A stretch of 64,000 nucleotides of DNA, from assembly GCA_038496675.1 (NCBI GenBank), contig CM076659.1, forward strand, positions 6,311,072 to 6,375,071, in the 5' to 3' direction. The position numbers and the translations under genes are program-made. Positions within the stretch are counted from its first letter, which is position 1. The number at the start of each line of letters is the position of its first letter. The notes below the pieces were generated by a model that saw only the letters and a list, made by a program, of their open reading frames with translations, was not told where the DNA came from and made no database searches. Of this stretch, positions 1 through 12,734 are shown one piece after another. This DNA comes from Rachycentron canadum. Its lineage: Eukaryota > Chordata > Actinopteri > Carangiformes > Rachycentridae.

Positions 1-3000
1 GGGGGCCAGGCTGATATAAGGGTCCAGCAGGTATTCGTGCAGGTGGGGGTGTGGTAACAAAGACAGTTTGGACAGCACAGCGGTCACCTGCAGGTTGACG
101 TCGTAGGGCTGGAAGACAGAAGAGGCATCAGATACAAGTCTGCACAGGACACTGAGAAAGAAATGAACTGGTGATAAAATGTGAGGAAATTTCAAAATCT
201 GTCCATAAAAAAGAAAAGTGTACAGAGACGCTGGCATTGATAAATAACAGAGCGCCTCACATTAGTCGGAAGGTGTTAATGAGAAACATGATAATTAATA
301 TAAACACTCCCATGAAGCATTTACGAAAACAAATTAAATAGTTGATTTCCCAAAAGGCAACAACTGCCAAAGAGTGTATTTTGCTTCTGAATCACTTTTG
401 GTCTTTGCAACTTCATTTAACATCATTTATCATCATTTATTTGTTTATTGCAGTTGTTTGTTACTTTTGTTTTTTTTGTTTGAAATCAGAAGATAGATTG
501 CCTCTGCATTATCAGCAGCTCATTTTTCTCTTCACTTTGCATTAGTGGAAGTATTTTCTGAGCTGTGCTCGACAGAAGAGAACCTCATTTTCATTCAACT
601 GCACCGAACTGTTTTCTTGCAGCAAGAAAACACTGTTGAGTGTTTGGGATCATTAAATCTGAGAATCAGTTTTAACTGATTTTTGTAAAAAATCAGTAAA
701 AACAAAATTGATAGCTCTTACTTCATTTGACCTTGAATACAATTTTGTGCATGCAGAAACCTCAAATCATTCAATGGACCCTGGTTGCACATGTCAATCC
801 GGATCAACCAGTTTTTCCTCAAAGCTTTGCCTTCGAAACACATTTGTCACACATCAACTGAGTTCCATAGATCTTTGTATTTCCATCAACCAAAAGCAGA
901 TGGAATTTCTAATCAAGTGGTGCCGCATGAACAGCACAGTACCTGTTCTATCAGCTTCATTCATTTTAGAACAACCAATATTGCATTTGTGATTTCCAAA
1001 TGATCCCTTTTGCTTTTATATCAAAAATGTGTGGTTGTTCTGAACGATGCCAGTGTTACTAGGGATGTTTATTATATTGTAAATCAGACTGACCTGATCG
1101 AGGATGCGACCCATCCTGTCGAAGAGAACCTTGAGGAAATGGCCCTCGAAGAACGGGAGGTCCAAGTTGCACTTCTCAAAAGGCTTTGGATTACCCCTCC
1201 AGTCCCACAGCTGGCAGACCCCACAATAGTCCCTGAACTGAGGGGAACAAAAAAGAAAAATAATAAGCAACAGTAGCTCAGAATCTGCCTCAGGGTTAGC
1301 AGTAAAGGTAAAAACGCAGCTATAAAAAATAAAATAAAATAAAACTGTATTTTCTACTTAATGTCCTGTGTATCAGAAGACTGAGGGTTTACCTGTCTGT
1401 GTGCATCTCTGAGGTAGGTGTCATATCCTGTGCCTTCAACGTGATACGATGACTTGGCCTCATCAGGCACCAAGCACAGGAAACTGCAGGAGCACAAATG
1501 TTAAAGTTAGACCTTTTAAAGGAAGGCAGTCTGAGCAACGCTGCACACGTTGTACCATGGACAGGACTGTGCACCTGTTGACAATTTTGTGGACCTCCGT
1601 CTTCCCGTCGGACTTTGAGTGGTCAGGACTCTGCTGTGGAGAGGAGCTGAGCCAATCAGAACCAGACAACCTGCTGTCTGGAGAGAGGTCATCACCAAAC
1701 AGCGGATCCTCCTCAAGGTCTCTGTGCAAAGAGAACATGTTCATTTGATATTACTTTTAAGTTCTTCATCACTCAACACAATGCATAACCCGAATTAAAC
1801 AGACACACTGGTGTGTGTGTGTGGTTATTGTAAGAAATTTTTGCAAATTGAAGTTCAGGGCTACATGAGCTGGTGACAATTTATAGCACTAAGGGTCGGC
1901 TATATCATGTGGCACAGAGACAAATTTTAAATTGAGTTTATCTCAATAGATGCATGTTTGCTTCCTTTGCAAAAAATAAGCCTTTAAGGGTAAATACTCA
2001 CATGGTTCTTTATAATAAGTTACATTTGTATGAAAGTTAATCAACTATAAAATTTAAAAAAAAAAAAAAACTTTATTTTTCTTTATAGGGTTTATGTGAT
2101 TCTGATTTTCAATCATCACATAAACCAAAGGCAAGAATAACCAAGCAAATTATTTCTCATTATGTTTCAGTCTCCCAAAAGTGACTGATTGACAGTGGTT
2201 GACGTGCATTATCATGATCCCATTTAACTATGGATCAAGACTCAATTGAACAGACAATGACGAATAAAGCAGACGAGGTGGCAGGACATCTGAAAAACAC
2301 AGCTAGTTGATGCATTGACTTTATTTCAGCTAGTGTGTGTTTGTGCAAAGGACTTTCGACAAAGTGCATGTAAAACAGGCAGCTCATCAGGGTCAAAGGT
2401 CAGATGCAGGTCCTTACACGGCATCATGGGGCTGGCCGTTCTCCAGGGGCTCCCGCTCCTCCTGTGGTTTGTTCTCTAGGTAGTTCCTCTCCTCCAGGCT
2501 ACGCAGCACCAGGCTGTGGAGGATGTGTTGGTTGGGCTTCTGGATCAGCTGCTCAAATAGCCGCAGAGTCATGATGCTGATCTGGGGACAAGGAGGAAGG
2601 AATGAGGCTTAGCTCCTGCTAAAAATCCACAGAACTATGCCAAGTCTTTGCTCACTGTCAGGAAAGTAGGCAATGGCTGCTTAAACATCAAAGAGATGAT
2701 TCATCCCTCTTTTGTGTGGTGAAAATGTGTTAGATGGCTCTGCCAGACACTAATTAAAATTCATGTGCTTTTGGTTACTCATATGATTCACTGAAAGCTT
2801 TGAAGGGCAGATGGCCATTTGTACTTTCAACAAGAAGAAATTATAACATTAATGTCAAGAAAGTGTGTACTAAAAAGTCCCCCCGATAGCCAGAGATAAA
2901 TAATGTTAAAGGGAACCTGAATAATAATAATTGTGTGACAAGAACCTCATCTGACAGGTGGTCGCAGTGCTCAATCAGTCTGTGTCTGAGTGGATTTTGA

Positions 3001-4682
3001 GCGATGGTAGCTGGAGTCTCTGGTTCTCTCTCCTCCCCCAGCAGGAAGTAAACCATCTCCTGCAGCAGAGCCTCTGATGTCACCTGCCTGATGATCCTGT
3101 TCAGCAGGGCCGTGGATGTCAGGATGCCCACCTCAGACCTATTTGCACATTTACACATGTGTTACTGAGCAGTCACGACACAACTCACTGACAAGACTAA
3201 GAATTTCAATGCACGATGATTGATTGATGACTTACGTCTGCATAAGCTGTGGTTCCATCACAGACACAAAGAATCTCTCTCTTACTGCTTTCGCCATCAC
3301 TGCAGCTGCTGACTGGAAGAGAGGGAAGAAAAAGAAAAAATGTACTTCAGCCTTCTGTGGCTTTCAGATACAAAAACAGCTTCAATTGGAGAGATTATTA
3401 TCCTGTCAGTTCTGACTACAATACGATGCATCAAAGCAGAGTGAGTCAGCATTGGTTAAGGACCTTGTGAGCCTCCTTGATGAGCTGGTCGCAGTAATCT
3501 AGCCAAGACAGGAAGGAGATGAGAGCCCTCTTCCCTGTGAAGACAGCAGCGTCTTCCTTCAGGTTATATACATCCAGACTGAAAAAGAAAGAGTGAGTGA
3601 GAGTGAAAAACATGAGAACTTTGAAACAACTCTTCACATGTATCTGCTAAGAATAGAATTTGACAGAGGATGCTATTTAAAGGCCACCTGCCCAGTCAAA
3701 TTAAATCAAAACTTCAGATGATGACATTATTACATCACATCCAAGAGGCAGTTACAAGTCATTACACTTCTTATTTTATTAAATGTGTTGGTTTTAGGAA
3801 ATGAAACACTAGAGAGAAATTTACCCCCAGTTGACCGACTCCACTGTCTCAATGTCCAGGGGGTCCATGGACTGTGGCAAGGCTTTATAGAAGGAGACCA
3901 GCCTGTCAGTCAGAAGCTCACAGAGCTCAGTGTTTTCAGTTAAACACTTGGCAGCAGCAGGTTCTGGTAAACTGACCAACAGCATCAGGCCCTCACATGC
4001 CTTCACCACTATTCTGCCATCCTGAGGAAGGAAGGGAGAAATAAAAAGTAGAACATGGGTCATGAATGTCAACTTTGAGCTAACAACAAAGGAAAAGACA
4101 TTACATACATACAAACAACTTAAATCAAGAGTTACTCACAGGGCTCTTTGTGAGATTTAGAAGGGAGGTGACAAGATTGTAATTGTTGCTGTTATTATTG
4201 TTGCTAGTCGGACTGGAGGTAGTGGCAGCAGCAGCGGCCTGTGGCTCCTCGGGGCACTCAGCCTGTTCCTCTGCTGCAGACTGACCAGTGTCTGGAGCCA
4301 AAACATTCTGCTTCAATCCCTCTGCTCTTTCGGGACTCTTCACTTCAGGTCTCTTTGACTTGTTCTGCAAGTAACATTACAAAAAAGGAGATATTTCCTG
4401 AACTGTGTGCTACAAAATCATCTAAGGTACTTAGATGAGGCACAAAAAATATACAAATTAATATTTATGAATGTGCAGCTCAATTTTTATTCCCACTGGT
4501 GTCGTAGCAACGCACCTCAAGGAAGAAGTTGACAAGGTATGGGTCCTGCTTTAGTTTGGCACAGACTATACAAAGGAACTGAATCTCCTCATTTTCCGTA
4601 GGAGCAGCCAGCACTTCCCCGCACAGACGGACCAGTTTCTGACACAGACACAGAAAAATAGAAAAAAGTTATATAAGATGTC

Positions 4683-4714
<32 letters not shown>

Positions 4715-7700
4715 CTGCCAAAGACACACAGAAACCCAGATTGGAGCACTTCTCACCTGTACAGGTCTGTGGACATTGATGTGTGGCAGGAGAGGCTGAC
4801 GGATGTGTGCTAGCAGCTTTGTATAGAAAGTAAGCACTTGCTGCTTCATCCCTGGGGGACACTGATGGGAAATCATACAAACAGAATACGTTAGAATTCA
4901 TTTGGGTGGTTTCTACTCCATGTGGAATTGCATCTCATAGTGCTGATTAAGTAAAGAGTCTACTAAAATTGTATATTTACATATTATTTTAATTCACTGT
5001 TGCATGCTAGGAGAGAGCTGTGGCTAGACATCCCACGTCTCCAAGGATTCAATGCTCATAACTAACTTTCAACCTTGATTTCTTCAGCATTTTCACCCAA
5101 TATCACACACACACATATAGGTGCAAAATCATTATGCATTTATTTTCCTGACCTCAAGGTAGAGGTCATGTAGTTACCAAAGTATGACTGACTTACATCA
5201 GCTTTGCCCAAAGTGTAGAGTGTTTCCAGGATCTTATGGTGCAGGAGATACTCCATGCAGGGTCCTGTCTCTCCAGACTCCCTTTCCCCTTCCTCCTGGG
5301 TCAGGATGTCCAGCATCTGTTCCAGGTGAGATGGGATGTTGGTGTCTGTGACTGGGGCTTTGTCATCTAACAGGGGAAAACACAGAAACATGTCAGAACC
5401 TCTGATTTTCCATGAGGTACAAACATAAGGGAAAAGGCATCTTATCCTCAACGTATATGCTTCTGCACTTTAATCTAACCACTGGTGCAAAGCTATATCT
5501 CTCTCTTTTTGCTCACATGCAACAAGGAAAAATGCTAAACTACATAGTTTGTTACTGAAAGGTTATTTTTGATTATATTTTGACTCACTGATCGTTATTT
5601 CCAAAAAAAAAAAGCTGCAAATCAATTTATTAGGCCAGCTTTTGGCAACGTTTGCCAATTCTGGTGACACTGTCAATTGTCCCCTAGGTGACTTCCAAGT
5701 ACAATCCTGTTATTACATTTAAATACACTAATTGCGACACAGTGATGAGTTATTAACAGTCTGTTTATGCAGTCACAAAAGCTTAACCCATTACATGATG
5801 ATAAAAACAACAGGGTAGCCCATAATGCAGCTTGTGGTTAAACAACAGGTTGCAATGCTGAGTGACATCAAATGTAATAAAATATGAATGTGTATATTGT
5901 GCTTAATCTTGAGTGGTACAAAATACTAAAATGTGGTTAGTGATGCAGGAGCAGAAACAACAACAGTTTAAGCACAAAATAGCAAACATATTTCCTAAAT
6001 CAATGATAACGATAGAAATGGAGCTGCTCAAAATGACTACAGAATCAGATATCAAGTTCACTCAAGTCACAAGTCTGCAAAACCAGAGATTACATGGAAA
6101 AGAACTTGGCTGTGTAATACTTTAAGGACTGGTAATCCTCAATCGGCTGTTCAGAGTAGATTTTGTTTAACTAACCTAACTAGGAGAACTACAGCTATGA
6201 TGCTATTGACCCAAATACAAATTGAGGAAGTGTTATTGACTGGGGCTGCTTTAATCAAGACAGAGTTGTTGACATATACTATGCACTAAACCAAAATGGT
6301 AAAATCACTTACGTATTGTAATTGAGGAAAGAAATATGAAAGTAAAGTAAAGTTACTTTAAGGTTCAGCATCTTCTAAATATTACCAGATTAAGTAAAAG
6401 ATGGCTTACTCAACAGTAAATATATAACTATAAAACTATTAAATATACTATGAATAACTTCTTAACAGGCCTTGTTTTCTGCCATCATACACAAACTTTA
6501 GACTGTTATCAAACTGACATTAACACCTGTGAGGGCAGTCTGCAACTATCAATCTACCTCCATTGATATAATAACCATGCAGATGTTGTTTTATCCTTTC
6601 AGCCTTTTCTTACCAGATGTTTCAATGTAATAGTGTGTAATGGCCTTCCAGTGATAGACAAAGTCCTCCTGCAAGGGCAGCGATGGGGCAAGCTGGAAGA
6701 GACAAATTATAAATATGAACTTATTTTATTTTTACATTGCAGGCCCATAGAGAACCTGATTACCAAGACAACCTGTCTACATGTCTCGGTGACTTTCAGA
6801 GTTCAGACTAAGAAGACTGTTTGTTCTAAGATGGGTGTCCTTTAACTCCCTTTTCTAGTTTCAAATAACATCCTCTCATTACTTAAGTGGATCCAGTCTC
6901 CAAGACAACTTTGAGTGTGTTGTGATCCCAGACACAGCAATTCTCAAAGAGTTAGCAAGATTGAGATAGGGATAAAATGTCACCTTTAAGTGATAAGATT
7001 AATGACAGAATATTAGTTGATATTATAGTTTCTTTATTAACACATCTGCTAAGTCAAAAGTTTTCACTTCGTGTCACCTGCCAAATGTCTATTGTTTGAA
7101 ATCCCTGCAAGGAGCAGCTTGAGGCAGGTTGCTACTGGTTTTTAGCTGGTTAGCTCGCTGGCTAACGTGTAACATAAAGCTTTTTAAAAAGAGAAGGGCG
7201 ATACGCCCCCTAAATTATCACTTTAATGTTAACATTAAACGTTTGCGCAACACATAAAAACAGGCTGTCCAGTCATCTCGACGTCAGCCCTTGCGTTAAA
7301 ACCCTGCTGCCCTGCACGGCATAGCTAACTAGCTAGCTAGCTAGCTACGACGTTAGCTTAGCTTCCTGCGGCTTTTATCGGCTGACGTCGGTGGCTAACT
7401 AGCTTAGTTTGTCAAGCTACCTTTAACACAGGTGACTCGCTGCAATAAGGAAAATGTTAATGGGGAGAGGTGTTAGGTAGTGTCACAAGTGAACGGACAA
7501 ACAAACACACTCATAGGTACACTGCAGCTTACAAGAGAAAAAATACACACAGGAAAAAAAAAATAATGATAACACAAAACGCTAACATTAGCTTGGGCTA
7601 ACTGTTAGCTCGCTAGTTAGCAACGTATCTCTAATGCTGACGTTATGATATGTTGATGTCTGGTACCAAAGGCGTCATTTCAACCATAATAGACACCGCA

Positions 7701-7792
7701 CAAACAACAAGCATATGTGTAAATACGTGTTTCCAGTGAAAACTCACCGCTTCCACAGCATGCTGGAGGATGGACGTAAATTTGGAGAACAT
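1..7792 (-). CDS. fhip2a: FHF complex subunit HOOK-interacting protein 2A (FAM160B1), 3'-partial
   Basis: Fifteen coding exons read on the minus strand, in gene order: 7748-7792, 6614-6692, 5197-5366, 4757-4861, 4516-4638, 4140-4364, 3825-4021, 3464-3578, 3236-3312, 2946-3138, 2418-2581, 1575-1721, 1393-1483, 1094-1237 and 1-108. All phases join, giving 661 codons. The human protein has about 765 residues, so roughly 100 C-terminal residues lie beyond the left edge. The start MFSKFTSILQHAVEA and blocks such as DGRIVVKACEGLMLLVSLPE and GKTEVHKIVN match the family. Residues about 175-249 (exon 6) are a low-complexity Ala/Asn/Ser insert and the least conserved part. From family knowledge the protein joins the FTS-HOOK-FHIP complex, which couples dynein/dynactin to cargo vesicles (Rab1A-linked for 2A). 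The donor after exon 8 (GTCCTT) is weak, but both sides match the orthologue. The long introns 5367-6613 and 6693-7747 show no coding signal. Confidence 0.95.
4686..4713. repeat. poly(A) tract in fhip2a intron
   Basis: A run of about 28 A on the plus strand lies just 3' of exon 5 on the plus axis (upstream of it in the gene sense). Read in the gene direction it is poly(T) about 50 nt before the acceptor of the 4516-4638 exon, so it could extend the pyrimidine tract. It is otherwise a homopolymer repeat. Confidence 0.85.
7130..7630. other. fhip2a intron 1, GCTAAC/GTTAGC-rich segment
   Basis: This non-coding stretch, immediately 3' of the fhip2a start exon in gene direction, is dense in GCTAAC/GTTAGC and AGCTAGCT words (for example 7150-7170, 7320-7360, 7393-7405, 7580-7625). 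It also holds several CpG-containing ACGT sites. No ORF or RNA gene is recognised. A similar word cluster sits in the first intron of aldh18a1. Confidence 0.5.
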
Positions 7793-8097
7793 TTTGTTCT
7801 TCGACTGGACTAGTTTCTCCCGAGAAGACCTAGAGAATTCCTCTATCTTCTTCTTCCTGTTGCTACCGCCTCGATCCAGATTGGAGGTTTCATATACTGA
7901 CCCTTGTAACGAAAGAATAAACGTGAGCAATAAAGTAGGTAGAGTGGGGGAGAAAAAAAAAAAGGGTAACACGTTGCTGGCCACACGACTTCACGGGCCT
8001 GGCTCAACCACTGTAAACAAGACGTCTACGGACTCAGGTAACGTATGCTCTCTTTGGACACGGTGGCACTTCCCTCGCCAAACGCTGCTCCCGTGAA

Positions 8098-8114
8098 CCA
8101 GCAGGGGGCGCAGG
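8098..8114. promoter_or_regulatory. CTCF-type binding motif
   Basis: CCAGCAGGGGGCGCAGG matches the vertebrate CTCF core consensus (CCASNAGRKGGCRS) at all core positions. It lies about 300 bp upstream of the fhip2a start codon, between two divergently transcribed genes, which is a plausible insulator or promoter-proximal loop anchor. Occupancy cannot be seen from sequence. Confidence 0.6.
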
Positions 8115-8930
8115 AGCATAAGACACCGGGCCTTGTGATCACTGGCGACCGATGCATACAAATGGAGACGGCAACCAATACACTCAGTGTGGGACGATGA
8201 TCAATATTTATTTATTTATTTAGCATGGAGACGAGAATCAATAAGCCCACTTCAAATATATGAGCAAGTGTGGTGTTCCAATAACAAAGCAATATAAATT
8301 ATCTGGAAATGCTCAGTGAGCTGGAAAACCAACTGATTATCCACCCACATGGTGATATGGGGTGTTTCTCTGAATTGTGAGTCGAGGCTTTGCTTGATTT
8401 GAAGTGTCTCAGCTTGAAGGGGGGGGGGAGTTGAGGAATCCACGTGATGCAGAGATAAATATTTTCCCTTTTTTTTTTAAGAAAGAAAAGCAACTCTCTT
8501 TGCTCCAGAGCGCCTGTCAACTTTATGATTTAACCCAACTACCACGTCCAGAACAGCACAGTCATCCCAGACACACACACACACACACACAAAGAAGTAG
8601 GCTATCCGGTTTAAAGGTTTAGGTGAGCCGACAGCAGCTGCATGGGAGGAATTTCAAGACCAACTGAATTTCTCCGCAATAGTGAAGTCCGCAATAATGT
8701 GATATTATGCGCAAATATGGATATAAACTTGTTGGAAAATAAGAAGGATGCTGTCTGTTCCAGGACACGCCCTGTCGCTGGAAAGTGCTCTCTCCATCGC
8801 GCAGCCTAGTCTAGTCTAGTCTCCCAAATCGCAGGCTGTGATTCCCTGCGTTTAATCCCATTAGATGGCAGCCAAAAACTTAAAGCATAGATAATATCTG
8901 ACTGTCTTCCCCCCCCCCGCTCCCCCCCTC

Positions 8931-8972
8931 TCTTCTTCTTCTTCTTCTTCTTCTTCTTCTTCTTCTTCTTCT
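8931..8972. repeat. (TTC)n microsatellite
   Basis: Fourteen or so uninterrupted TTC units follow a C-rich run at 8910-8928. Together they make a polypyrimidine stretch about 70 nt upstream of the candidate ablim1 exon at 9039. Confidence 0.9.
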
Positions 8973-9038
8973 AAACTGCAGCAGGTCCATCTTCTCCTGT
9001 TAATCTCGGCAAAGAAAGAGAGGCTCTACCTACCGGGC

Positions 9039-9051
9039 ATGTCTGCTAGAG
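9039..9051 (+). CDS. ablim1: Candidate ablim1 alternative first coding exon a (MSAR)
   Basis: ATG TCT GCT AGA G is followed by a strong donor GTGAGT at 9052. The exon ends in phase 1, exactly what the first LIM exon at 27674 needs to give MSAR-V-AHAQD. Human ABLIM2 also starts with MSA, a weak parallel. The call rests on the phase match, the strong donor and the position after a pyrimidine-rich upstream region. The peptide is too short for homology to prove it. Confidence 0.4.
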
Positions 9052-9351
9052 GTGAGTATCTTTTGCCGCAGAAGCCTTCATAGCAGTACATATAGAGGGG
9101 AAAAAGTCTCTAAATTTTGAGGGTGTAGAGGAGGGGGTCTCGGTTCAAGGGTGGATGCAATGGAGAAGAGAACCCATTTGCGTCGTCTATCGTGAGGATC
9201 CGGCTGCGATAATGGCTCTGTTATTCTAAGTAGGTTACACCGGTGCATAGCTGGAACTACAGCTTCCACTGCTGCAGCCTTTGCTAGACAACTTATTTTG
9301 TTGTTATGAACGCTATGCATTCTGGTGCAACCTATTAATAGACCACACTTC

Positions 9352-9387
9352 ATCTTCTTCTTCTTCTTCTTCTTTTTTTTTTTTTTT
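9352..9387. repeat. (TTC)n followed by poly(T)
   Basis: About seven TTC units run straight into about 16 T. On the minus strand this creates a poly-lysine artefact ORF, which is not a gene. Confidence 0.85.
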
Positions 9388-12300
9388 AATCCCAGCTGTG
9401 CATATGAACCTTCTCTGACTGCTGTTTCTTTTGACATTTGATGTTGTCTTTATTCAGGGATGGTGAATATCATTAGTTGAGAGCTGCACTCACACTAATT
9501 GTTGCCTAAATGAAAGCTGTTGCTAGAGGACTAGGTGCATATGATGCACAGTCCTAACTGACTGGTTGTGATACAATGGAGTTGTAAAATTTGATGATGA
9601 CTTTTATTGAGTGTTTAGCCGATAAGATGACAAAGTCTAGGCTCCCCATCTTTTTGGAAAGAAATGCAAACTATCATTTGGTGCAATTATCACACCCTAA
9701 GTTAATAAAATGTTTTGATTTCCTGCTGAGTATAAAACAAAACTGTTACCTGCAGATGGGCCATGTTTGTCTTGTGCTATGTGCTGTCCTGGATCTGTGT
9801 CAGGTGACTGTTCTCTGGCAGAAGAGATAAAGAGCCTCCAGCTGCTATAGGTTGTGATAACATGTTCTAACACTGATTTGAGATCTGGATAAATGCAGAG
9901 AAGTTACAAAATCACCACGATCTCAAGGTTTGTGTAGCGTTAAATCTGCAGGTGGATTTATCTTGATATTGGGTGAAACGTACACCTTTCATAAGTCGCT
10001 CACCTTCAGACTTACTATGGCTGCGCTTATGTAGCAAGATGGCTTTGAACTCCCCCCCATCAATGATGTGGCCTACTGTGTTTGTCCTCCATGGCTGCTG
10101 GTGGAGATCGATGGAGCTCAGAGCCCAACGCTTGACAGCCCCCCTGAGGTACAGGGATCTGATTAGCACGCTTAAGCCCCTGCAAACAGCCCATCAATAT
10201 TCATGAGAAGTAACTACCCTACACCCTACAGTTGTCCGATAGTGAAGTGCCAATTATCTCTATGTTGGTTGGACAAATGAGACAATAATCATTTATTATT
10301 GCAGACAAATCAGGCACATGGACACAAACAGAAATGTTTGTCACAAAATGTTGAATCAAATACTTAGTTGATATTTAAATTATTTGTCCTTGTCTAATCT
10401 GAGCCAACACTTGTTCAGATGCTCTGGTTGTATATGTATTTAAGAAGTTGATCTATGTAGTGTTTATCACACCATCTAATGTATTTTTCTGAAGATAATA
10501 ACTCTAAATATTTTTCTAATTAGTCGATTTACAGAGTTTTGTGTTTGGGCTGTGGATTGCTGGTTAACCCAAACTAAAAAACTTGAAGATACAACATTGA
10601 CCTTAAAACAACCTGACCAGAAGAAATGTTGCAAGCTCAGCATCCAACTTCATTCCTTTACTAATTAAGAGCTGTAAGGCAAGGTTAACTATTGCCACTA
10701 TCACTTTCTGATAGAGAGTCACTGTTGCCTCCCATGTGCCCTGATGGCGTAGTGCTGTTCAAAGGAGTTATTGTAACCTCTTGTATTATGAAGACAACAA
10801 TAGCTGAAGCTTATGTCAAGCGACATTCATCACCACCTGCTCCTGGCAGGAGACCCCATTTGGCGCCAGAGAAAACTTACTGATAGCCCCTTTATTATTA
10901 TTGGGTTGTGGATTATTGAACTTAATGGACATTAACCCTCAACTTTTATTTTCAATATAAAGTATTTTAAAGGTTGGTCTTTATTATTTAAAATATTACA
11001 GAGTAGCACCCATCAAAAAATATATAGGCAAGAAGTAGAGAATGTCTGACAATTGATTGTGTCTGCACAGAGAAGCAAAGAGTAAGGTAGGTCTCTGCAC
11101 TTTCCCCTCTCTGTATACATTTATGTTTAAGAGCAGCCTCCTCCGTTGCCCAGTGATCATCAGCCATCACTATGCTCTCAGTCTTGCAGTCGCCTAACCC
11201 CCCACACCCCCCACCCCGGTTGCCCTTTTTATCAGCACAGGGCCATCAGCTTTTACCTTGGTAGTGATGTCCCTCCATTAGTCACCCCACCTTTTAATAC
11301 ACCCTTGTGGGCATGCTACTCTACCTGGGCTTTTCAGTGTCATCATATTTCCTTTGCTGTTTTCTTTTGTCTAGAACCTCTTAACATGATCTTCTGAAAC
11401 CTTTATTATCCTGGGGTTGTTGACAAAGTGCATATATATTTTATTTCAAGCAGTGAAGTCACTTTAATTTCTACCTATGAGCTGCTCAGTAAGAGTCTAC
11501 TATTGATGGCCATTGAGCAGAGGGGTTAAGTGCATTGTTCAAGGTCAGTCCAGTAGCATGTGAAAGACGGCCAGGGGGGTCTATTATCAAATTCCTCCAT
11601 CTACAGCACATTTTCCCTCTTGGTGCAGGAAACCTACCACAGACGCAGATTTAGCATAATCTCACTTGTTTTTATAGCTAGGTCTTTTCCTACTGCTAAT
11701 GCTAATGTTCGTGTCTGTTTTTTCGTTAGCTTTGCAGTGTTTATTTTTCATCTTGGTCCATTTAGACCGTTCGTCTCTGCTCCATTGCAGAATCTAAGGG
11801 CAACATGTTGGATGGCAGAGTGCTCACATATGTGGGTCAGTGTTGTTCATTCAGTTTTCTGTTACTCCTGGGCTGTAGTAGAAGTTGGTGTGTATAGCCT
11901 ATTATTTTTTGAAGGCATTGTTTTGAGGTAGTAAAGGGTGCTGAATTGATGTATTTTAGGTGTTTCCTGTCTTGCTAATGAAACGTTTACATGGGCTTAG
12001 TGTCAAATTTTGTGATCCAGGCTTGCGATCAAACTCAATATGCATAGAAAATATAGTATCTTCATGGTTATGGTTCCCTTTTGAATCCCCGTGTTCAACA
12101 GACTAGACTATGTATGTGAATTCATTTTTCCCCCCAGTAATCAGATCTTAAAGTAATAATTACATTTGGATGTGTTGGTAGCTTTAGATGACAAAGCATT
12201 TAAGAAAGTTCCCCCGCCCCCGGCAACTGGTACCTCTCCAGTTTTACCCTGCTCTGACTTCCCTCTCCGCCCTGCCCTTTCCTTGGGTTAGCACATCCTG

Positions 12301-12485
12301 AACGCTGTACCTGTTACACTGCAGTGCAATCTGGATAATCAATGGTGGATGAAAAAGGAGGCACGGCTCCTTTCTGCAGTAACCCAATCTGATGCCTCCT
12401 CCTTATCCGACCACTGGAGAGGGCTGCTCATGCTCCAGCAGCACGACCCTCTGCATCAGCACTTTCCTCTGCGTCTGTGTGTAGC

Positions 12486-12512
12486 TGTGTGTGTGTGTGT
12501 GTGTGTGTGTGT
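12486..12512. repeat. (TG)n microsatellite
   Basis: Thirteen TG units, about 130 nt upstream of the candidate alternative first exon at 12644. Confidence 0.9.
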
Positions 12513-12643
12513 ACTATATGTCTCGTAGGAGGATTGGTGTGCATGCGCATGCACGTGTCCTGGCAAAAGCCTGAATAATTGATGAGCAGGGGAAGGAGTG
12601 AAAGTGCTGCCGGACGGGACGGTGTGTGTGGGAGTGTGTAGAG

Positions 12644-12734
12644 ATGGGGGAGAGGAATCCAGCGAGGCAGCAGCCTGGCTACGATGGGCTCTGCAACTAC
12701 GCCCAAAAAATCACCTCCTGCTTCGGACTGGATG
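12644..12734 (+). CDS. ablim1: Candidate ablim1 alternative first coding exon b
   Basis: The ATG at 12644 opens 30 codons plus one base (MGERNPARQQPGYDG... ending TSCFGLD) and runs into the strong donor GTAAGA at 12735. It exits in phase 1, like the other candidate first exons, and would splice to the LIM1 exon at 27674. GC and CpG content around it is higher than in the flanking intron. I do not recognise the peptide with certainty. The phase agreement and the start context (GAGATGG) support it. Confidence 0.5.

Larger units (their letters stand above)
7793..9038. promoter_or_regulatory. Divergent fhip2a/ablim1 promoter interval
   Basis: About 1.25 kb separates the fhip2a start codon (minus) from the most upstream candidate ablim1 start (plus). 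The fhip2a-proximal part (7990-8160) has scattered CpGs and holds a CTCF-like motif at 8098-8114. The ablim1-proximal part ends in a C-run and a (TTC)n repeat at 8931-8972, just before the candidate exon at 9039. No transcription start site can be read directly. That this is a shared or bidirectional promoter is inferred from the head-to-head arrangement. Confidence 0.55.
9052..12643. other. Non-coding stretch: upstream region/first intron of ablim1
   Basis: There is no recognisable coding exon. The stretch holds a (TTC)n-poly(T) run at 9352-9387 and a (TG)n run at 12486-12512 shortly before candidate exon b. The ORFs here are short and lack homology. If exon a is used this is intron; otherwise it is 5' intergenic sequence. 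Confidence 0.6.
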
